DNA of 64,000 nt, from contig CM037878.1 of the NCBI GenBank assembly GCA_021292165.1, positions 197,097,118 through 197,161,117 of the forward strand. Direction: 5' to 3'. A program made the position numbers and the translations under genes. The stretch comes from Shinisaurus crocodilurus. Taxonomy: Eukaryota; Chordata; Lepidosauria; Squamata; Shinisauridae. The notes under the pieces are model-generated. The model saw nothing but the letters and a program-made list of their open reading frames with translations, had not been told where the DNA came from and ran no database searches. This document shows, piece by piece, positions 56,098 through 64,000 of the stretch. Each line of letters starts with the position of its first letter. Positions within the stretch are counted from its first letter, which is position 1.

Positions 56098-56696
56098 TAT
56101 ATAAGTAATAGCTGAGCATGATTATATATTCAGTAGGGGGCTGTAGTCGATCATGGCTCCCTCTCAATCCTGTCTGGTACAAGCATTCACATTATTAGGC
56201 ACACTTAACACATCTGATGTGAACACATACAAATGTAATGTGTGAAGTGGCCCCACATTTCCCCTTAGGCAAAGAACTGCACAAGCAGAATTCCTTTCAG
56301 CAAATTGCAAACAAGGGAAAAGAACACTCAGATATATTTATTTTAAAAGCATCACAACCACTGTATACATAGTGCAGACTCTAGCCTTTGGTATCATCAA
56401 AGGGTGAAGTAAAATGGACCTGTCACTGAACTCATGAAGCTGTTTTATCCAGAGTCGGCCACTGGTTTGTCTAGCCAGTAGTCCATCTTCTGACTGGCAC
56501 CTGCTCTCCAAGGTCTCTGGTATACGTCCTTCCCAGTCCTGCTACCTGAGACCCTCTTGACTGGAGATGCCGTCATGCCCAAGGGTGTTCTGCATGCAAA
56601 GCACGTCATCTGAGCTCTTCTCCTGAACTGCTGTGGGCAACTGATTATTTACTCCCATGCATTGCTTATTTTTACTGCTCCTTTCCCTTCTTTCAC

Positions 56697-56785
56697 AACC
56701 TTGGGTCCCCAGATGTTTTTGGCCTACAACTGCCAGCATGCCCCAGCCAGCTATGCTGGCTGGGGACCCAAGGTTGGAGAACACT
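56697..56785. mobile_element. foldback hAT MITE, 97-bp subfamily, inverted and slightly shortened
   Basis: It matches 51207-51303 in the opposite orientation (GCATGCCCCAGCCAGCTATG in the core). The leftmost terminal bases differ and no target duplication is evident. Confidence 0.8.
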
Positions 56786-56796
56786 AACATAAGTGG

Positions 56797-57062
56797 AACT
56801 GTGCTGGATCAAACCAAAGGCTTGTCCAGCATTCTGTCCCCACAATGACCAACCAGATGCCTAAGGGGAAATATGTAAGCAGAACATGAGCGCAACAGCA
56901 CTGTCCCGCTTGGCATCCCCCCCCCCCCGCCAATACTCCAGGAACTGGCATTGTTGAGAGGTATACTGTCACTGATACTGGAGATAATATGGAGCCATCA
57001 TGGCTAGTAGCCATTGATGGCCTTCATGAATTTGTCTAATCCCATTATAAAGCCATCCAATT
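56797..57062 (-). mobile_element. CR1/L3-type LINE 3' portion, second copy
   Basis: It shares ACCAACCAGATGCCTAAGGG, then GCTAGTAGCCATTGATGGCC, then CATGAATTTGTCTAATCCCA with the copy at 52410. A C run of 12 lies near 56920. Confidence 0.78.
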
Positions 57063-57534
57063 TGCAGATACGATTGGGAAAGCAGAGACCCAAAAGCCAA
57101 ATTATTACGTTTTGTGCAAAAAGGTAGTTATGATGATGAAAAATATAGTTTTGCTGGGATACAAGGAAAGTTCTAACCGGGAAAAAATGTTTTTAAAATG
57201 CAGGATTGTACAGGGGGCTTGTAAACTTTTGGGGGTGCTATTGACCTCAAAACCATTTGTAGCGCTTTAAGGAAAGTGAGTGATTTGCTTACTACAGAAA
57301 TTGATAAAATATTGTTTTTTCATCTTCTACACTACTTTCTCACCGGAAATAGAAAGAACAGCTTCTGGGCTAAGCACCTGTACATATAGTGAGTACCTAA
57401 CCCAGGGGTGAGCCACTTGTCGCCCTCCAGCCTGTTTCAGCCTAAATTAAGGAGGGGGTTCCCTGAAACACCACATGGCGTTGTCATACCTTGTCATGGT
57501 TAAAGAGCCTAGAGCTGTGGAAGACTCAAAGGGT

Positions 57535-57630
57535 TTATGCAATTTATTTAGTTGTAGTATTTATGTACCGCGGCGCCAAGTATAATAAAATCCCTAAGCA
57601 GTTTACATATAAAACAGTTTTTTCATTACT
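57535..57630 (-). mobile_element. L2-type LINE 3' end (minus strand)
   Basis: AATTTATTTAGTTGTAGTAT then TTATGTACCGCGGCGCCAAG is the reverse complement of an L2-style terminus (GGCGGTATATAAA). Short and diverged. Confidence 0.5.
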
Positions 57631-57710
57631 GTTGGCATTTGACTCCACCTATTGATGGAGGGTTAAAGAGTCTCCCAAAGTTTTATATAGGTATGTTCAG
57701 AAAGAATCAA

Positions 57711-57918
57711 TGGACAGTATCCAACAGTGTCATTCTGCTAATGCAAATGACGTTGCACTAGCATAAGGGGCCTCTAGCTCAATGCCAAAGGCATTAGCTT
57801 GCATAATTCCCCAGAACACCCATTGCACAAATGAATGATATTGTCATTGTGCTAGAAATTCCTTCCTTTAGTGCAACATAATTTGTGGTAATGTAATGAC
57901 ATTGTTGGATACTGCCCA
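57711..57918. mobile_element. 208-bp element with inverted ends TGGGCAGTATCCAAC
   Basis: The left end TGGACAGTATCCAACAGTGT and right end, reverse-complemented TGGGCAGTATCCAACAATGT, are inverted for over 20 bp. The internal words TTGCACTAG and CTAGTGCAA-like runs also face each other, so the whole element folds back. No target duplication is clear; class unknown. Confidence 0.75.
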
Positions 57919-58010
57919 ATATCTGAAAGAAAAGTATCTTAATTAGGATGACATTATATGTTCATTCATTTCATGGGGAGGGTGTTTTCGTGGGACCCAA
58001 AATATTTCTA

Positions 58011-58121
58011 CCCATACTTAGGAACGGACTTCTGGGTTCCCCGGCTCCATGTCATCTACGTAGAGTACATAGCGTAGTATACTACGCAATTTGCATAATT
58101 TACGCAATTTGCGTAAATGCC
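58011..58121. mobile_element. internal fragment of the second mariner-like MITE family
   Basis: These 111 bp match 53901-54011 closely (GGAACGGACTTCTGGGTTCC onward) but lack both inverted ends. The hairpin core here is the perfect palindrome GCGTAGTATACTACGC. Confidence 0.85.
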
Positions 58122-58647
58122 TTGTTCGCTTTGCTGTCTGTTCCCCAAATTACTGCTGCTTTTGTGCCATTTTTAAAAACTGGATTTTCCTGAGAATAGT
58201 GATCCCAGCCAATCAGGGGTCTCATTGTGAATGTGATAAAGTCATAATGTTACATAGCCAGTCAGATCTGGTTGTGCAGTGACATCATTCAGGAAAGACA
58301 AAACACATTCAGAATGAGGCCATGCTTCCTGTGTGAATGAGAAGAATGCAGTGAATGGCTTAAGCTTCCCCCCCTTTCAAAAGTTTCCTAAAAAGAGAAT
58401 GCTTTTTGCTATTTCTGAAGGCATTCAGAAACGTACCCTTTCCATTTCAATCTTAGCCCTTATCTTAATAATGCAACTTTATAACATCCCAAAGCAGATG
58501 TAGTTGATAAATTTAGATAATAGAGTAGACATACATTCTTATTTCAAAGGGTAATAGCCAGCAGAGTTACCTTAGTTAGCACTCTCTTTGAATTTCTGAA
58601 GTACTCACAAGAACTCAAGACTGGGATTGTTGTTTGTGGAACTAGAA

Positions 58648-58688
58648 CAGTGATGGCGAACCTTTTTGAGCCCGAGTGCCCAAACTGC
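58648..58688. mobile_element. SPIN-like hAT terminus, truncated second copy
   Basis: CAGTGATGGCGAACCTTTTT then GAGCCCGAGTGCCCAAACTG is nearly identical to the left 41 bp of the element at 4253. It stops abruptly where a different sequence begins. Confidence 0.8.
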
Positions 58689-58697
58689 CCTATATCA

Positions 58698-58872
58698 GTG
58701 ATATAGGTTGTGTGAGCTTTTTTCAGGAACCGTTCAGCAAGAGCAAACTCGCCTTGTTTGGCTCACGCGAGTCTGTTCACGAACGTTCTCCTTTTGCTCA
58801 GACCAGCTCCTTTTGCTCAGACCAGTCCATGAATGCAAAAAAAAAAACAGAACGGTGACATCCCTTGTAGCA
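58698..58872. mobile_element. hAT-like remnant with GAACG words
   Basis: The right edge, reverse-complemented, reads CAAGGGATGTCACCGTTCTG, and subterminal GAACGTTC and GAACGGTTC-type words recur inside. A 19-bp unit CTCCTTTTGCTCAGACCAG occurs twice in tandem (about 58789-58826). The left end and target duplication are not resolved. Confidence 0.5.
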
Positions 58873-59199
58873 TAGCTTATTTATTCCCCCCCCCCCCGGA
58901 TCTTTTGTTTGTTTGCACTACCACTGCCAGTAGGAACATCATCAACTGTGTTGAGAGCCTGGCCCTCATTTTGCATCCTACACAGTACTACCCCATAGCT
59001 AGCATCATTCCAGGGCATGGGAGTGGGGAGGGAATACAGCCACCACAAAAAATAATGGTCAAGAAAATTTGGAGAACATTCTTCAAAGTCTCCTTTCATT
59101 TCTAGTGGGGTGGATGAAAACAGAAAAATCTCAGGACTTTTCTGAGAAAAAAATGCCTTCTGAGAAATTTTGCCTCAGCTCTAGTTGTCATTCTTCAGA

Positions 59200-59691
59200 G
59201 TTCAGCACCTTCCCCAGGGTCTTCCAAACGTTAGATTCCTGAGGGGTGGTTGTGGATACATCTTGTCTCCAATGCAGCCGCTGATAATACCACCTGCAAG
59301 CCCTGTAGCAGGTGTGAGGGGCGGGGCGGTGTTGTGTTCAGCTCCAGGGAAGAGACCGAACTAGTGCTCTGCCAAAATCTGACCTCCAATTTCCTGTAAG
59401 TTTCCTTCCCCCAGGAACTAGGTGCCTAGAGGCGCCAAAGTAAGGTGACGATGGTAAGGCCCTCCAGCTCCACATGGAGGGCAACTGGCCGGTGGCGGAC
59501 CATCCCGCCTCCGGTTCAGTTAAGATGTATTCGCCAAATATTGGTTTTTTACCCGGCCAATGGCCGGGGTAGGTTAGTACCGCACTTCACCCTTCACAGA
59601 TCTTCAATTCAATAAATGTGGCCCTGATTTAAAACCATATACTTTGTGTCTGGCTCTTCTTTATCTCACTTATACACGCGCAAAGAGGCTT
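59200..59691 (+). mobile_element. unclassified retroelement 3' end, copy B
   Basis: The last 150 bp match the reverse complement of 26818-26965: GGCCATTGGCCGG-type inner motif, AATAAATGTGGCCC (signal near 59611), TGTGTCTGGCTC and the CGCGCAA edge. Upstream, 59390-59540 is GC-richer, with a hairpin CCCTCCAGCTCCACATGGAG. No protein domain was recognised. Being the reverse of copy A, the two insertions are independent. Confidence 0.55.
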
Positions 59692-60179
59692 CCATATTTT
59701 TTTTCTGCCTCATTCTCAGTGTGTTCTTTAATTTATTTTGAATTTATTTTGATGGTGTTTTTGACCTTGCCTAATCACTGAGGTGGCCGATGGAACTGTT
59801 TGTTTCTTTTTCTTTCTATTACGCATCTCTCCACTGTTCTGCAGCCTTCCAGGCTGCCTGCACTTCCTGATCTGAAAAAGCCCCATGGGATGGATGGGAG
59901 GAATTCCCTGATAACCTGGGCGGGAAGTGCGGGAAGCCAAGGAGGCTACAGGCTGCCAGACAGATGATGGTACAAGGAGGACAGGACAGTCGCTCACACT
60001 CCTCGGCCACCTCATTAGTAAGGTAAGCACAAGAACCCTGAACTCAACCCATGAGAATTTCTCTGAAATTTCTTCTCCTTCAAATTTCTTTTCAAAAGCA
60101 ATTTCTTCTCTATCAAATTGAATGAGAATGGTCAGAAAATATGTAGGATTAAATTTTCAGCACAGCACTAAATGTACTG

Positions 60180-60335
60180 CTCTTTAGCAGAGCTTCCTGG
60201 GAGGTTTACAGAAACAACATAAAATACACAAATAAAACATGACAACAACTTGTTAAAAAGAAAAATACAACAAAACACATTAAAGTATATTTAGAAGCCT
60301 GGGAGAATAAAAACATAGTTGCAGGATAACAATAA
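60180..60335 (-). mobile_element. L2-type LINE 3' end (minus strand)
   Basis: CTTCCTGGGAGGTTTACAGA then AACAACATAAAATACACAAA resembles the reverse complement of an L2-type terminus (CCCAGGAAGC then AT-rich UTR). Confidence 0.5.
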
Positions 60336-60364
60336 CAAGATAACAGTGTTGGTGGCAGGCAGTC

Positions 60365-60770
60365 ACCATGTAATATAATCAATACAAATAGAACCAATTT
60401 CTAAAACAAATATGTCAATTTCTTAACCTAAGTGTAGTAATCTGACTTGGAGGGAAGAAATGGAGAGTTGCAAAGGGGAAGGGGGAAGGGAAATGGGAAA
60501 TGAAAGACTTATCTTTCCCCCCAAAATGCTACCTATCCTGCCTGTGAAAATTCATGGGCAATGAATTGGCATATCATAATGATCGTTATCCACATGTTTA
60601 CACCATCATCCAACAAGAGGGATTGACACCCAGTAATTTGCTTGATCGGCGTCATAATTTATTCATAGCCCGTTTACTGAAAGTACCCTGTGGGACATGC
60701 AACATAATAATAAAACCATGTAATATAATCAATAAAAATACAAATAGAACAACCAATTTCTAAAACATAT
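60365..60770. repeat. direct repeat of ~50 bp flanking 300 bp
   Basis: CCATGTAATATAATCAAT then ACAAATAGAA and CCAATTTCTAAAACA occur at 60365-60414 and 60715-60770. The 300 bp between include an open frame starting at 60554 (LTPSNLLDRRHNLFIARLL) that I do not recognise. A local duplication or the remains of an insertion. Confidence 0.8.
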
Positions 60771-60859
60771 AACAAAGAACTTATACTACTAACACTTTTT
60801 TTTTTAAAAAAATCCTTAATAGCAAGGGGAAAAGATGTTACACAGTGGTCCGCATTCAC

Positions 60860-61150
60860 ACGTCACCTTCAGCCAGGAATCCTGGCTTAATAAACCACAA
60901 TGAGCAAGAGCGGAGTGCTGGTGTATGCAGCTCATTTGTTCCCCCCGCCCTTCATGCAAGTGAGTAAACAAGCCAGAAAGGATTACTGCTCATGTGATAG
61001 CCGAACCTGGGATTTTGGTTAAGTGTGCCCAAGTAAACCAGGATTTGTACTCCAACAACAGAACCTGGCTTAAAACTGGTTTACAATCCTGCCTTGTGTG
61101 GGTGCACTTAATTATAACCTTGGGTTTGGGCATCACACAAAGCTATCCCT
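60860..61150. repeat. interspersed repeat with AACCAGGATT and TAAACCACAA words
   Basis: AATCCTGGCTTAATAAACCA near 60880 and AACCAGGATTTGTACTCC near 61040, then AACTGGTTTACAATCCTG near 61078, face each other. It is probably a degraded member of the foldback family at 20392. Weak. Confidence 0.4.
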
Positions 61151-61708
61151 TCCTGGTTTCTTTACACACTTGTGTGGGTAATAGGAGGAGCAAAGGAAGG
61201 AATAAAACTAGGTCTCCTACATTAAAAGCCCATCATAATAAAAGTGCCTTCCATTTCTGGTAAAAGCGACATAAAGGGTGAGCCCAATGAATTTCAGTTG
61301 GGACAGCATCCTAGAGTCATGGCACTACCACAGAAAAGGCCCTGTCTCTCATGCTCACTCACCAAATCACCCAAGGTGGCACCGAGAGCAAGTCCTCTGA
61401 CATTGATCTTAATTATTGGGCAGGCCTATTTGGGAGCAAGCTGTCCTTAAGGTTTTCACATACTGATCTACCTAATGGGCACAACAGGTGTCTGCACAGG
61501 GAAAGAAGACTGTGATTGACAACCATGTATTGCGCAAAGGTCACAAATATCTCTCTCTCCCCAATAGTAATATTGCTTCTCCATCCCACCCCCTTATCAA
61601 ATTGGCTTCACAAACTTTCTTTTTTTTATCAGCTGTTAGATGGGGCAGGAATAAAGTGAAGTGGGCATCTGTAACTGAGACTGTGGGACTTCTGATATGA
61701 TATGGGAG

Positions 61709-61738
61709 CTGAAGGAAGGAAGGAAGGAAGGAAGGAAG
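61709..61738. repeat. (GGAA)n microsatellite
   Basis: About seven GGAA units. Confidence 0.95.
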
Positions 61739-62660
61739 CATATATTTAGATTGAGTGCAGGCACATGTTCCCCCAACCATAATTCTTTTGAATTCTTTGA
61801 AGCTGAGAAAGGCTTCTGGTCCCCAAAGCCAACCTGCTCTTTGATGGCTGTGAGTACTGCAGGAGATGCACAGCTTTCTAAAATGTGTGTGGTCCTCCGA
61901 ATTGGGGCCTAACTCTTTCCCCTGAGTTTATAACACACACTTGAGGAATATTTATCAGTCTATTAAATGTCAATATGGATGGAGATTAGATTACAGCTGC
62001 CCCCTTTTTCATGCTTTTCAACTGCTGTGCATCTGATGCAATGACCTACATTCATATTAAAGTAAACCAGACAAACCTTGGTGAAATCACCGCTTTCACA
62101 GCTTGTTTTCCAGTCCATTTTTTCCTGAAGCACTAAAGCATAACAAAAATGGTATCCAATTGCATAGTAGGGATATCTTTACCTCTGTCCCTCCCCCCCC
62201 ACACACACACCCAAACCTAAAATGGACAGAAAGCACAGTCAATAGTAACCATTAAATCCAAAAATATTCCGATCAAGAAGTATGCCAATCAGATTTATTT
62301 TTTTTTACAAGCTAGAAATATTGCACACACAGAAGAAACAAAGCTATGGATTTCATTTTAAAATGCAAAACAAACTGGGTGAGAGAGAAGCAGCCAATAA
62401 TTACATTAAAATGTGTGATGCATGATCACCAGTAGAATATACAATCATAGCATGCTTTCGATGGAAATTTGGATTCATTTCAAATGTATTGTATATCAAG
62501 GAGAAATAGCCCACAGTATGGTGCTCTGGCTAGAGGATATTCCTCTGCTTCTTAAGCATCTGATGGTGGTATGTGTTACAAAATAAACTTTTGATAATTG
62601 TTATTGAAAAGCAAGTTATTTCTTCTGGATTTAGTAACAGTTGAACTTTTGAGATCTATG
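61739..62660. other. mostly single-copy sequence
   Basis: No gene or repeat family recognised. 62260-62470 is repeat-free and AT-rich. Confidence 0.4.
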
Positions 62661-62668
62661 GTAAATGG

Positions 62669-63045
62669 CAGGGATGTTGAAGAGTCCTTGGTCTCGAGTC
62701 ACGAGTCGAGTCACGAGTCTTTGGACCCGAGTCTCGAGTCCGAGTCCGAGTCCTTGGTCCAAAATGATGACTCACGAGTCACGAGTCATGAGTCACTCCC
62801 AAAGCTGACTCCACGAGTCCCTATTAAAATCAGTGGGGGTACTTGCTGGAACCAGAAACACACTCAGAGCAGCCACACGGAGTAATCTCAGGTCCTTCTT
62901 CTGCCTCTCCCAAGTACGCAACACATCAATCAAAATAAATCTTGACACACTGTTGGGGCTGCACTCCTGGTAGCCGTCCATAGTGGCCGAGCAGCGGCAC
63001 ACCTCGCTTCCATGCGCTCTTCACCAGCAATCGCGCTATGGGATT
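62669..63045. mobile_element. GAGTC-rich hAT terminus (truncated element)
   Basis: It starts CAGGGATGTTGAAGAGTCC and is followed to 62820 by many copies of GAGTC, often CACGAGTC or CCGAGTC. This subterminal array recalls the GGAGTC arrays of the hAT at 10749. A higher-GC stretch (62940-63045) may be its inner part. No opposite end or duplication was found. Confidence 0.55.
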
Positions 63046-63620
63046 CAGTATATAGGAGTTAGGCAGCATAAAAATGTGACATACTAATTTTCAATATAAC
63101 CCACCACAAATACCTAAGCAACTGAGTATGAAATCCTCTAAGCTCCTATAAATTCAAATGGTAATGATTCCATGGTTGGGGTGTGTGAAATGCTACAGTT
63201 TTCAATGTATCCCTGCAGAGGATTAAAGAAAGCCTGAGTAAAAGCAACACACCACATAAAATATCTCAGAGTTTGCCTATTGTCCTAGTTACAAAATCAA
63301 ACTGAGGCTTTACTACACCTACAATGGTGTGTTGTTTATACAGAGTCAAATGAAGCAATTCACTGCAGTTCCGGTAATCTGATGAAAAATATAGTACATG
63401 GCATGTGTACTACGCGATCTTATAATGGATTGCTGCTTGAACGGCCAAATCTATATGACTATTTTAATTTCCTGAATCTTTTCCATATTTTGTATTTGAT
63501 TTTTTTTAAAAATTCACCTTTTGTATTCTGTGAGTTTTCAGAGCAGCTTATGATTTAACAACAAAAATGAAAATAATACTGAAGTACAAACTATACTGAA
63601 ACAGTGGAACCGTTACAGAT
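63046..63620. other. unassigned AT-rich sequence
   Basis: Nothing recognised. Confidence 0.4.
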
Positions 63621-63624
63621 TTTT

Positions 63625-63665
63625 TTAAAAAAAAATCTAGCACATTTATATCCCACCCTTCTGAC
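63625..63665 (-). mobile_element. L2-type LINE 3' end scrap (minus strand)
   Basis: CACATTTATATCCCACCCTT is the reverse complement of the usual AAGGGTGGGATATAAATG terminus. It is cut off by the MITE that follows. Confidence 0.55.
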
Positions 63666-63737
63666 AGCATAGCTGGCTGGGGCATGCTGGGAGTTGTAGG
63701 CCAAAAACATCTGGGGACCCAAGGTTGGAGAACACTG
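63666..63737. mobile_element. foldback hAT MITE, 97-bp subfamily, left end missing
   Basis: It matches the right two thirds of 51207-51303 (GGCATGCTGGGAGTTGTAGG to AGAACACTG). The left terminal repeat is absent. Confidence 0.8.
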
Positions 63738-63839
63738 ATCTACCACTAACTGCCCTGTGGGAAGGATTCCAGGAGAGAGAGAAGCAAAGACCACCTCATA
63801 GCTTGCTCCAGCTGAACTGTCCTCTCACCACCACCACCA

Positions 63840-64000
63840 CCGGGCCTGCTGGCCTGTGGAAAGTCCTGATGACTTGTTTATACATTGGTATTGGGTTGTT
63901 GTTGTTTTTTTTAAAAAGTGTTTTATTTTGACTTGTATGCTGCCTTGGATTTGTATCCCTGAAAGGTGGGATCTAGATAATTGTAATAAGCGAATTAAAT
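63840..64000 (+). mobile_element. L2-type LINE 3' end, running to the window edge
   Basis: TATGCTGCCTTGGATTTGTA then TCCCTGAAAGGTGGGATCTA and GATAATTGTAATAAG form an L2-like terminus. (CCA)n lies just before it at 63827-63841. Confidence 0.55.

Noticed and set aside
62687..62820. CRISPR-like or satellite array of GAGTC units
   Set aside because: Units are 5-8 bp without spacers of constant length; it lies behind a hAT-type end in a vertebrate genome.

Overview
The window looks like nuclear DNA of a squamate reptile (lizard or snake), from an intergenic or deep-intronic region with no host gene I can support. The strongest clue is a tRNA-derived SINE at 46272-46517 with the layout of the Sauria SINE. 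CR1- and L2-clade LINE 3' ends, L1 remnants and many small hAT and Tc1/mariner-type elements agree with this. There are no rRNA or tRNA genes, operons or CRISPR arrays. Almost every recognisable coding stretch belongs to a transposable element. Family names are from memory of motifs; no database was searched.

Layout. 1-1.5 kb: unassigned AT-rich sequence. 1.5-6.3 kb: a degraded, nearly full-length L1 ORF2 on the minus strand, interrupted by a 642-bp SPIN/Buster-like hAT element (4253-4894) and a Tigger-like MITE (4962-5212). 7-10.7 kb: two foldback hAT MITEs, a 24-bp palindrome and single-copy sequence. 10749-12903: a 2.16-kb hAT transposon with perfect terminal inverted repeats, a perfect 8-bp target duplication and a broken transposase gene. 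13-18.4 kb: mostly single copy, with microsatellites and a small tandem duplication. 18.5-19.6 kb: a younger 5'-truncated L1 whose last 332 ORF2 codons are uninterrupted. 20-26 kb: mostly single copy with a foldback repeat and a MITE. 26-43 kb: L2 3' ends, LTR-like segments, a 5S rRNA-derived SINE, two Tigger-like MITEs and two hAT MITEs. 44-47 kb: a tRNA-Ala-like SINE, a 71-bp inverted repeat, and an L2-type LINE containing the Sauria-type SINE. 48-51.3 kb: three Tigger-like MITEs and two hAT MITEs close together. 51.7-57.1 kb: CR1-type 3' fragments, a second mariner-like MITE family, and a candidate conserved noncoding block at 55.1-55.6 kb. 57-64 kb: TIR elements, a second copy of the retroelement seen at 26.8 kb, a ~50-bp direct repeat, a GAGTC-rich hAT terminus and a terminal L2 tail.

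How parts relate. Autonomous LINEs (L1, CR1, L2) supply reverse transcriptase, and the SINEs appear to use LINE-like tails. The small hAT elements share a target signature: their 8-bp duplications all carry TA at the centre, usually TAG. The larger hAT (duplication CATGGATC) does not, suggesting at least two hAT transposase sources. No bounded new functional system is evident. The most notable observations are the nested insertions, the shared hAT target preference, variant mariner-like copies with new hairpin-rich cores, and several long palindromes.
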